Source: Taibaiella sp. KBW10 (lineage in GTDB: Bacteria > Bacteroidota > Bacteroidia > Chitinophagales > Chitinophagaceae). From it: a stretch of DNA of 35,892 bases. The stretch spans positions 49,322 through 85,213 of the forward strand of contig NZ_QAJI01000003.1 in NCBI RefSeq assembly GCF_003852495.1. Reading direction: 5' to 3'. Position 1 is the first letter of the stretch, and every line of letters begins with the position of its first letter. Made by a program: the position numbers and the translations under genes. The notes under the pieces are model-generated. The model made no database searches and was not told the DNA's origin. It was given only the letters and a program-made list of their open reading frames with translations. Of this stretch, positions 1-6,762 are shown piece by piece.

Positions 1-48
1 TAACGACCTCTTTTGTTTTATGCCCGGAAGGAGAAAACCCGTCTATAC

Positions 49-86
49 AAAATGCCCTGGTTTGAGATTACAAACCAGGGCATTTT
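49..86. terminator. Bidirectional hairpin terminator at window edge
   Basis: A perfect 16-bp inverted repeat (arms 49-64 and 71-86, six-base loop) has a GC-rich core flanked by A and T runs, so it could stop transcription from either side. It probably closes a gene lying left of the window, and could also catch minus-strand transcripts from the T9SS-sorted protein gene. The sequence shows the hairpin; the role is inferred. Confidence 0.75.
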
Positions 87-238
87 CGTACGCTACTTAA
101 TATTTATTTACAATATGCGCGCCATACAACAGTAAGCGATTTATGCTCTTAATTGTCAAATGAGCCATATCAATCCTCTTAATGGAAAAGATAAGCATAA
201 CCACATCAGGAAACACTTGCTTGCTACAAGCAGCGCCT

Positions 239-264
239 CAAGTTTACTTTATTTTGTAAACTTG
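239..264 (-). other. Hairpin enclosing the stop codon of the first gene
   Basis: Nine-base arms CAAGTTTAC and GTAAACTTG (239-247 and 256-264) flank an eight-base loop that contains the stop codon of the minus-strand gene. There is no T run after it, so it is not a classical intrinsic terminator. It may protect the 3' end or be chance. Confidence 0.35.
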
Positions 265-1262
265 CCGGTTTGCCTTGCAGTACCTTTTGCATTATACAAT
301 TCATAGTAATACAAACCGTCTGCATATCGGTTTAGATCAAGGCGTTTTTGACCATCTCTAAATTGCTCATGGTGCATTACTTGTCCCAAAGCATTATAAA
401 CCACCAAGGTGTATACCTGTGATAAGCCTGTTTTTTGCTCAAAAACAACATAGTCTTTTGCAGGATTCGGATAGATTTTAAAACCTAAATTACTTGTCTT
501 AACAGGATTGATGCCTGCGGTACCGGCACTCCAGAACAATTCAACTTTATCCACAAATAAGGTGTTATTCAAAAAGTATCCGTTAGGACCTGCATCTCCG
601 GCAGAGACAAATCCAACCACCATAGTATCTGTAGCCGTTCCAAAACTGGTATAGATTACCGGAATTTTCACCTTAGTATAGCCATTGGCACTTGGGGGCG
701 CCAAAACGATACCCTGTCCGATAACGCCGATAGAATCGGGTCTGATATGTCCATAGGCCAATACAAAAGCCACACCGGTATCCTGATTGGTGGCAGGGGC
801 ATTTATATAAGCAGTAACACTATCTATTTTTTTACCGTACATGGGTGTACCATTGGTATAGGTAAAAAGATCATAAGGATTAACATTTCCGGAACTCTGT
901 GCTTGCATTAAGGCCGCAATATTCAGGTTTTGTTTGGCATTGGTCAACAATGCAGGTACATTTTTCAAAGAATCGCCAAAGTGTTTGGTCATGATCTTTG
1001 CACAATAATCCCCCTCATATTTATCGGCAGATTTATATAATTGTTTTTGTGGGGTAAAAGGTACACCGGAGAGCAAAAGCAAGGGGCCTACCTGATTATT
1101 TAAAACCTCATCGGTACCATACCATGCAGTGGGTCTTTCTAGCTGATAAGGTAAAGAGGGCGCTACCCAGGACTCGAAAGTACCATTGGTGATGGCCGGT
1201 GTTTGTGCCATCGCCATTGAAGCAACAAGCAATGAAGAGATAAAGAATAAAATACGTTTCAT
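249..1262 (-). CDS. Secreted protein with T9SS type A C-terminal sorting domain
   Basis: A 337-residue exported protein. Residues 1-20 form a signal peptide ending AMAQ. The C-terminal 75 residues or so carry the type A sorting signature: IYPNPAKD at 263-270, a LVVYNALGQ strand and GLYYYEL near 316. It should therefore cross the outer membrane by the type IX system and be surface-anchored or released after cleavage. The middle (about 22-250) opens with NGTFESW and a P-x-x-W turn. That resembles the beta-sandwich, carbohydrate-binding-like ectodomains common in Bacteroidota (PCMD-like), but I cannot assign it firmly. No catalytic motif is evident, so an adhesion or binding role is a guess. It is monocistronic, with a good -7 element close upstream. 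Confidence 0.85.
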   Translation of the reverse strand: MKRILFFISSLLVASMAMAQTPAITNGTFESWVAPSLPYQLERPTAWYGTDEVLNNQVGPLLLLSGVPFTPQKQLYKSADKYEGDYCAKIMTKHFGDSLKNVPALLTNAKQNLNIAALMQAQSSGNVNPYDLFTYTNGTPMYGKKIDSVTAYINAPATNQDTGVAFVLAYGHIRPDSIGVIGQGIVLAPPSANGYTKVKIPVIYTSFGTATDTMVVGFVSAGDAGPNGYFLNNTLFVDKVELFWSAGTAGINPVKTSNLGFKIYPNPAKDYVVFEQKTGLSQVYTLVVYNALGQVMHHEQFRDGQKRLDLNRYADGLYYYELYNAKGTARQTGKFTK

Positions 1263-1284
1263 AATGATATTTATATTTAAAAGT

Positions 1285-1292
1285 CAAATATA
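1285..1292 (-). promoter_or_regulatory. Predicted -7 element for the T9SS cargo gene
   Basis: Read on the minus strand this is TATATTTG, an exact match to the Bacteroidota -7 consensus TAnnTTTG, 22 bases before the ATG. No TTG or TTTG is seen at the usual -33 spacing, so the call is tentative. Confidence 0.35.
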
Positions 1293-1339
1293 ATCAATAT
1301 TTAGAGATTGCTTCTGATTTCATTAAGATCGCTAAACAC

Positions 1340-1370
1340 AAAAGCACCTATCGTATAGATAAGTGCTTTT
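1340..1370 (-). terminator. Hairpin terminator after the M1 peptidase gene
   Basis: The outer stem AAAAGCAC/GTGCTTTT plus an inner four-base stem (one mismatch between) flank a five-base loop. It sits about 180 bases past the stop of the minus-strand M1 peptidase gene and before the next minus-strand gene, so it should separate the two transcripts. The T run after it is short. Confidence 0.6.
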
Positions 1371-1391
1371 TATTATGATGTTACTATAATT

Positions 1392-1500
1392 GAGTATCCG
1401 CTTTTAGGAAACAAGGACTTTCTTTATTCTTTTGGTTTCCATTTATAGCGATTGTCACCTTTTACCTTGATGCAAAAGGTAGCGCCAAAAAATCAAGGCT
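1392..1500. repeat. Dispersed intergenic repeat, copy A
   Basis: About 90 bases here align, with one small indel and scattered substitutions, to 28077-28165. The conserved blocks are GCTTTTAGGAAACAA, GTTTCC, TTATA and ACCTTTT followed by CTTGATG. Copy A also holds two interleaved inverted repeats: ACCTTTT/AAAAGGT (1457-1463, 1474-1480) and CCTTGAT/ATCAAGG (1465-1471, 1492-1498). Interleaving gives a pseudoknot-like arrangement. The repeat is non-coding and lies between two minus-strand genes. It probably belongs to a genome-wide family of small intergenic elements, which cannot be confirmed from this window. Confidence 0.65.
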
Positions 1501-1551
1501 GTATAAATCATTGGCTAAAAATCATTGTGTCGGTCGGCCAAATTATTATAT

Positions 1552-4548
1552 TTAGAAAAGACCAAGACCTCTTTGTAATCTTGGCCAATAGAGTTTATCC
1601 AGGTTTACATTAAACGTAATCGTTTTGCCAAAAGCATTCTTGCCTAATATGGATGTTTTATACTCTGTATATTCCGGACTCATCAGTATAGGAAGGTTCA
1701 CATCCAGGTATGGCGTTAGCTTCACCGTAATTCCGGCATCGTACAAGAAACGGCTTTGGTTGGGATTCACTTCCTTGGCTTTTGCAAAGGTCATAAAATC
1801 GGCAAAAATCTGGATCGGCAAGCCAATGGGCAGGTCTATTTTCAGGTTCAGCGCCGCCATCCAGTCATTGGTCAGCCCAATCGGATTGCTATACATCAAG
1901 GTTGGCATTTTCATGCCACCTTCTTTCAGGTATATTTGTTGCGCCGCCAGACCAGTTTGCATATTACGGCCGATAAAGGTTTGATCGTAGAGATAATCGT
2001 TCCAGCCCGAATAGGTCGCATTAAAACTATATCTCCGGTTGTCCAGCGCACTTCCGTTGAAGTTTACCATTTTACCGGCAAAGCCTCTGAGGTATACTGC
2101 TTTCTTTTTATAGAAATAGTCTATTTTCAAATTACCTTCTGCAGAAAATTTAGCAAAGGTCTTACCTACCTGAGCTTCCAGTAAAAGGCTATAAGGATTA
2201 AACGTGCGCTTCTGCTCTAAACCGAATTGTACCCTTCCGTACACATTTGTGCTATAGCCGGCTTTAGAAGGATAATACAGGCTATCTGCCGGATTAAGGT
2301 CAAAACGATACTGCCCTTCCTGAATATAATATCCTTTGAAAGACAAATAGCGATTCAGGGTACTTCTGGCATACGGCTTTTTAAATACGAAACGTACTTC
2401 CGGCGCTACTTTCAGGTATTGTGCTTCGGGGTTATCTATATTATCCAGCATGGTTCTTCTGTAGGAAAAACGCTTTCCTTCAATATTCAGGTCCAACTCC
2501 TGCAGCCAGGAAGATTGCGGATACCAGGCCTTACTGACCATACCGGTACCCACCAGTGTTTTACTGCCAAAACCATACATTGGAGCAAGTGCGTACTGAA
2601 ATGATTTTTCGGGCAGGGTCATATTATGGAATAGGCCTCCCAGCATAAAGCGATCATATACATTATACCCGATTGCCGGTAAAACCCATGTGGTTTGCTT
2701 ACCGGTAGCTTCCCAGCCCAAAAAGGGCTTCATCCGAAAGCCTTTTGTACCAACATTATTAGAAACGTTATAGTCCGGGATAAAAGAGGCTACAGATATT
2801 TTACGATAATGTTCTATTAATCCGAATTTCGTTTTCCCCTGTATCGGATTAATCCAATAAAGTTCCTTATTGCTGTCTACTTGTAAAGCAAGGGGGAGCA
2901 TAATACCCGTTTTGTTTTTCAGGGTCACCATCCTTGCTCCGTCTGAGGTAATCCATTTAGGCTTAGATATCGAAAAATCAACGCCTTTTGCACTATGCAA
3001 AGCATCTGTAAAAAACCAGTCGATATCCTTATCCGTATCCGTATGCTTCTTAAAGATAGCTTTAAAATCTTCAGGTTGCGGATGTTTGTATTTCCAGGTT
3101 GTAAAGTAATCCTGCATGGCTGCATTAAAAGATGCCTCCCCCATATATTCTTTTAACAAGACCAGATATGCCGCCGTTTTTCCATAGACATCCCCTCCAT
3201 AACCATTAGCCGTATATTCATATGCCGGCAACTCAAGGGCCTGATCGATATGCATCGACATGGGAATCGTAAAGCCCAGGTTCTTGGTAAGGCTTTCCAA
3301 TTTACTGTAGACAGACTTCGGTTTATCGGAGAAAGGTAATGCAGTCACTATATTTTCATAATAACTGTTTACCCCTTCATCCATCCAGGGATACATCCGT
3401 TCATTAGACCCCAAAATACCATAAAACCAGTTATGCCCTACCTCATGAATAATCACGGTATGGTTCAGGTCTACGTCATATCCGGGTGCAATTACCGTTA
3501 CCGTAGGATACTCCATGCCCCCACCCGCTCTCAGGGAGCCTTCTACTGCTTTTACAGTTTTATAAGGATAAGGCCCGACTAATTCACTATATTTCAGAAC
3601 GGCAGTTTTTACCGATAAGGTCGATTTGCGCCAGCCACTGGCATTGGTCGGTTTAAAAGCCGTATAAATGGTGCTGACCAGGCCGGAGCCCGGAACCTGA
3701 ACGGTGTCTTTTCTGACCACCCATTTTTTATCAGCAAACCAGGCGAAATCGTGAATATTATCTTCAGTGTAACGAATGGTTTTTAAGGTAGTGGAAGAAG
3801 GGATTCTTTTGGTCAATGTGCTATCTTCTTTTGCCGATTTCGGCCATTCTTTCTTAGACAGTTCATCTAACCACTGCTCTTCTTCAGGTGTTTCCAGATT
3901 ACCGGTAGCCATCACTACATAGTTTTGCGGCAGGGTAATGCTGACATCATAATGGCCATATTCACTATAAAACTCGCCCTGGTCTAAATAAGGATAAGGA
4001 TGCCAGCCGGTCTTATCGTATACTGCAGGTTTCGGAAACCATTGGGAGATCTGATAACTTTGCCCCTCATGACCCATGCGGGAAAAGGTTTTCGGAATCT
4101 TTACCCGAAAAGGCGTGCTGATGCTCGCCGTCATTCCCGGCAGGATCGGTTGTGGTAAGAGGATTTTGACAATATCCGCATCATCGGTAGTGACCATTTT
4201 TGCAGGCATATCATTCACCATAAACTTCAGGCTATCGATATAGCCCCAGTCTTCTTTTTTGGCCAGGTAATGCGCCGTACTGCCGTTTTCCACCGATTGC
4301 TTTACGTAAGCAGTTTTGTCGCTGCTGTAAGCATTGGGATACAGGTGAAAATATATATACGAAAGTGTATCCGGGGCATTATTGGTGTATTGCAGGGTAA
4401 TGCTGCCATGTAAAAAATGTTTTACATCATCTAGGCTCACCTCTATTTTCGTATCTACCTTTTGTTGAAAATAGGGTTTCTGCTGTGCCATCGCACTATA
4501 GCCAATAGTACTGGCTGCAAGCATTAATAATATGACGTTCTTCCTCAT
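1552..4548 (-). CDS. M1 family zinc metallopeptidase with barrel-like C-terminal half
   Basis: A 998-residue exported aminopeptidase-like protein. Residues 1-21 are a signal peptide. The N-terminal beta domain (about 25-300) is followed by a thermolysin-like catalytic domain. It has GGGMEYP at 342-348 (the GAMEN-equivalent exopeptidase loop), HEVGH at 368-372 and the third zinc ligand E391 in WMDEGVNSYYE, which gives the HEXXH-x18-E spacing of M1. After about residue 540 the usual helical M1 C-terminal domain is not apparent. The sequence instead becomes a series of alternating aromatic/polar strands with short turns and ends in a terminal Phe (LQRGLGLF), as outer-membrane barrels do. I infer an outer-membrane-anchored peptidase that trims peptides at the cell surface or in the periplasm. 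It appears to be transcribed alone, between a predicted promoter and a downstream hairpin. Confidence 0.88.
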   Translation of the reverse strand: MRKNVILLMLAASTIGYSAMAQQKPYFQQKVDTKIEVSLDDVKHFLHGSITLQYTNNAPDTLSYIYFHLYPNAYSSDKTAYVKQSVENGSTAHYLAKKEDWGYIDSLKFMVNDMPAKMVTTDDADIVKILLPQPILPGMTASISTPFRVKIPKTFSRMGHEGQSYQISQWFPKPAVYDKTGWHPYPYLDQGEFYSEYGHYDVSITLPQNYVVMATGNLETPEEEQWLDELSKKEWPKSAKEDSTLTKRIPSSTTLKTIRYTEDNIHDFAWFADKKWVVRKDTVQVPGSGLVSTIYTAFKPTNASGWRKSTLSVKTAVLKYSELVGPYPYKTVKAVEGSLRAGGGMEYPTVTVIAPGYDVDLNHTVIIHEVGHNWFYGILGSNERMYPWMDEGVNSYYENIVTALPFSDKPKSVYSKLESLTKNLGFTIPMSMHIDQALELPAYEYTANGYGGDVYGKTAAYLVLLKEYMGEASFNAAMQDYFTTWKYKHPQPEDFKAIFKKHTDTDKDIDWFFTDALHSAKGVDFSISKPKWITSDGARMVTLKNKTGIMLPLALQVDSNKELYWINPIQGKTKFGLIEHYRKISVASFIPDYNVSNNVGTKGFRMKPFLGWEATGKQTTWVLPAIGYNVYDRFMLGGLFHNMTLPEKSFQYALAPMYGFGSKTLVGTGMVSKAWYPQSSWLQELDLNIEGKRFSYRRTMLDNIDNPEAQYLKVAPEVRFVFKKPYARSTLNRYLSFKGYYIQEGQYRFDLNPADSLYYPSKAGYSTNVYGRVQFGLEQKRTFNPYSLLLEAQVGKTFAKFSAEGNLKIDYFYKKKAVYLRGFAGKMVNFNGSALDNRRYSFNATYSGWNDYLYDQTFIGRNMQTGLAAQQIYLKEGGMKMPTLMYSNPIGLTNDWMAALNLKIDLPIGLPIQIFADFMTFAKAKEVNPNQSRFLYDAGITVKLTPYLDVNLPILMSPEYTEYKTSILGKNAFGKTITFNVNLDKLYWPRLQRGLGLF

Positions 4549-4610
4549 GATTTAGCGATTCGATATAGCTGAAATTCGTATGATTTTTATCTTAAATACC
4601 TAATAAAGAA

Positions 4611-4643
4611 CAAATGTAAGAAAATAAAATCCAGTACACGCAA
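4611..4643 (-). promoter_or_regulatory. Predicted promoter of the M1 peptidase gene
   Basis: On the minus strand there is an exact -7 element TACATTTG (4611-4618), preceded by TTG (4641-4643) at a 22-base spacing, inside the range known for Bacteroidota primary-sigma promoters. It would give a leader of about 55 bases. Confidence 0.4.
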
Positions 4644-4771
4644 GCCTTTAAACCGATAATTGATGTAAACCAGCGTAAGGGTAACCCTCCTTCTGCACAG
4701 GTGCAACCCTAAGCCAAAATTCCAGAAGTGCAAGTCTATATAATCTGTATATTATGTCGCTTAAAACCAGG

Positions 4772-4831
4772 ATGAGGAAATTATTTAGTAGTTTTGATCC
4801 TAACCGTTTACCAGATCTAAGCAGTACTTAA
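4772..4831 (+). other. In-frame mini-ORF of 19 codons directly before nhaA
   Basis: An ATG at 4772 opens a reading frame of 19 codons ending in TAA at 4829-4831, three bases before the nhaA ATG at 4835 and in the same frame as nhaA. The peptide would be MRKLFSSFDPNRLPDLSST. It could be a leader peptide coupled to nhaA, the remnant of a longer NhaA N-terminus cut by a nonsense change, or chance. A possible -7 element TAGTTTTG (4789-4796) lies inside it; if that promoter is real, most nhaA messages would lack the mini-ORF start. Confidence 0.3.
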
Positions 4832-4834
4832 TAT

Positions 4835-6163
4835 ATGAAAGCACCGAAGCAATACCCCATCGACCGAGTTGTGTACCCGATACAAAAATTTATACAACAA
4901 GAAAAGTCCGGCGGGATTGTTTTGGGCATCAGCGTAGTGCTGGCTTTAATTTTGGCCAACTCTCCCTGGGCAGCGGCCTATTTCCATTTCTTTGAGCAGC
5001 CCCTGGGTTTCCAGTTTAATGGCAGTGCTTATCTGACCTACAGCCTTCATCATTGGATCAACGATGGTCTGATGTCTGTTTTCTTTTTCGTTGTAGGACT
5101 GGAGTTGAAACGGGAAATTGTGGGTGGCGCATTGGCCAATCCCAGAAATGCCCTACTACCGATCGGGGCGGCGCTAGGCGGTATGGTTGTACCGGCGCTG
5201 ATTTATTTTATGTTCAATTCTTCCGGTGCCGTAAGCAGTGGTTGGGGTATTCCAATGGCCACCGATATTGCCTTTGCCTTAGGGGTCTTGTTTCTTTTAG
5301 GCAATAAAATTCCGCTTTCTTTAAAAATATTTTTAACGGCATTGGCCATTGTTGACGATCTGGGTGCCGTTTTGGTCATTGCTTTTTTCTACACCTCCGA
5401 TATCTCTATCATGAACCTGCTGATTGGTTTACTGTTTTTATTGATTATGTATATCGGCAATAGAATGGGTGTAAGAAGCCTTATATTTTATGCTGTTTTA
5501 GGTATTCTCGGGGTATGGACTGCCTTCCTGTTATCCGGGGTGCATGCGACGATTGCTGCAGTATTGGCTGCATTTACTATTCCGGCCGATGTAAGGATTA
5601 AAGAGCATCTGTACCTCGCCAAAATACAGGATTACCTAAAACGCTTTAAAGCGATTGACCCTAATGAACAGTCACCAACGCTTACCGAAGCACAATTGCA
5701 CGTGTTAGAAGCGGTAAGAAAAGATACTGATGCTGCTATTCCACCTTTGCAAAGACTGGAGCATGCCATGCATCCTTTTGTTACGTTTATCATCATTCCA
5801 ATTTTTGCACTGGCCAATGCCGGGATTGATATTGCCATCGATACGGATCAACTGTTTAATACCCATGTGGCTCTGGGTGTGGCTTTGGGCCTGCTGGTCG
5901 GAAAGGTTGTGGGCGTTGTGGGCTTTACCTTACTGCTGGTAAAATTAAAAATAGCCCCTTTCCCGGAAGGGATGAACCTTAAAAACCTGTTCGGATTAGG
6001 GTTCCTTGCGGCCATAGGATTTACCATGTCTTTGTTCATTACTTCGCTGGCTTTTACAGATGAAGCTTATATGGTACAGGCTAAGATCGGCATCTTCGTT
6101 GCCTCTATCATCGGGGGAATTGTGGGCTATAGTATTTTAAGCCGCGCTACAAAAAAGGCCTGA
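4835..6163 (+). CDS. nhaA: Na+/H+ antiporter NhaA
   Basis: A 442-residue inner-membrane antiporter that exports Na+ (or Li+) in exchange for H+ and supports pH and sodium homeostasis. About a dozen hydrophobic segments are visible. The transport signature is intact: MATDIAFALG with D144 (the equivalent of E. coli D133) and AIVDDLGAVL with the ion-binding pair D174-D175 (E. coli D163-D164). The N-terminal EKSGGIVLG and SVFFFVVGLELKREIVGG segments are also typical. Length is slightly above the usual 390-430 because of a longer charged loop around 255-305. It is a single gene converging on the mutS operon, and its stop codon is part of the shared terminator hairpin. An in-frame mini-ORF precedes it, so the exact N-terminus deserves checking. 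Confidence 0.95.
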   Translation: MKAPKQYPIDRVVYPIQKFIQQEKSGGIVLGISVVLALILANSPWAAAYFHFFEQPLGFQFNGSAYLTYSLHHWINDGLMSVFFFVVGLELKREIVGGALANPRNALLPIGAALGGMVVPALIYFMFNSSGAVSSGWGIPMATDIAFALGVLFLLGNKIPLSLKIFLTALAIVDDLGAVLVIAFFYTSDISIMNLLIGLLFLLIMYIGNRMGVRSLIFYAVLGILGVWTAFLLSGVHATIAAVLAAFTIPADVRIKEHLYLAKIQDYLKRFKAIDPNEQSPTLTEAQLHVLEAVRKDTDAAIPPLQRLEHAMHPFVTFIIIPIFALANAGIDIAIDTDQLFNTHVALGVALGLLVGKVVGVVGFTLLLVKLKIAPFPEGMNLKNLFGLGFLAAIGFTMSLFITSLAFTDEAYMVQAKIGIFVASIIGGIVGYSILSRATKKA

Positions 6164-6182
6164 TACGAGTGGGTATCAGGCC
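6157..6182. terminator. Terminator hairpin overlapping the nhaA stop codon
   Basis: The perfect ten-base arms GGCCTGATAC and GTATCAGGCC (6157-6166, 6173-6182) include the TGA stop of nhaA. On the minus strand the hairpin is followed by six T residues, encoded by the Lys codons at the nhaA end. It therefore works best as the terminator of the mutS-pentapeptide transcript and less well for nhaA. Confidence 0.75.
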
Positions 6183-6191
6183 TGCAAATCT

Positions 6192-6758
6192 CTATTGAAT
6201 TTTAATTTTAAACACCTCCAATAAACCGGCTATGTTATGCTGGCTGAAGACCGCATTTTTCAACTGGCTCAGCGTGGGATTTAAAGACACATTATAGGCA
6301 CTGCTAAAATCAACCTTTTCCAGATTGGTGCGCTCGAAATGAGCCAATCTTAAATCACAGTTGGCAAAAGAGGCCCCCTTTAAATCCGCACCGGTAAAGT
6401 CTACTTCTTCCAGGGTACAGGTGTTAAACTTGGTTTGGTGTATTTTGGTTTGATAAAATGAGGAATGGCTCAAGACGCAATGATCGAACTGTATCACCAT
6501 ACCAATCGGACTGGCCGATTCGAAATGCAAACCCAACATTTTACAATCTTTAAAACGGATATTATTCCACACTGTTTTTCCGGTAAGCACCATACTTAAA
6601 TTGCAGCCGCTGAACGTACAGTCGATAAACTTATACATACTCAGATTGGCCTTGCCGAAATCACAATTCTGAAAAGTGCATCCTTCATATTCCCCAAAAG
6701 GTAAAGGGCTTGCGGTGTAGTGTTGGTTTTCAAAAACCGTATCGCTGTAATATTCCAT
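6192..6758 (-). CDS. Pentapeptide-repeat protein downstream of mutS
   Basis: A 188-residue cytosolic protein with no signal peptide. From about residue 25 to 160 it is built of A(D/N)LxxF-type pentapeptides. Clear examples are FQNCDFGKANLSMYKF, FSGCNLSMV and DLKGASFANCDLRLAHFERTNLEKVDF. Such repeats fold into a right-handed quadrilateral beta helix; some members (Qnr, McbG, MfpA) mimic DNA and bind gyrase, but most have no known role. This one is shorter than Qnr proteins (about 215 residues), so resistance should not be assumed. The start lies four bases after the mutS stop, which implies co-transcription and probable translational coupling, and it ends at a strong terminator. Confidence 0.85.
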   Translation of the reverse strand: MEYYSDTVFENQHYTASPLPFGEYEGCTFQNCDFGKANLSMYKFIDCTFSGCNLSMVLTGKTVWNNIRFKDCKMLGLHFESASPIGMVIQFDHCVLSHSSFYQTKIHQTKFNTCTLEEVDFTGADLKGASFANCDLRLAHFERTNLEKVDFSSAYNVSLNPTLSQLKNAVFSQHNIAGLLEVFKIKIQ

Positions 6759-6762
6759 CTGT

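Noticed and set aside
1756-2184. Plus-strand open frames opposite the M1 peptidase C-terminal half
   Set aside because: Several overlapping shadow frames occur there; none has a start context or recognisable domain, and the minus-strand reading is continuous.
6192-6758. Quinolone-resistance (Qnr) protein
   Set aside because: It is a pentapeptide protein, but shorter than Qnr, coupled to mutS and not in a mobile context; resistance cannot be inferred.
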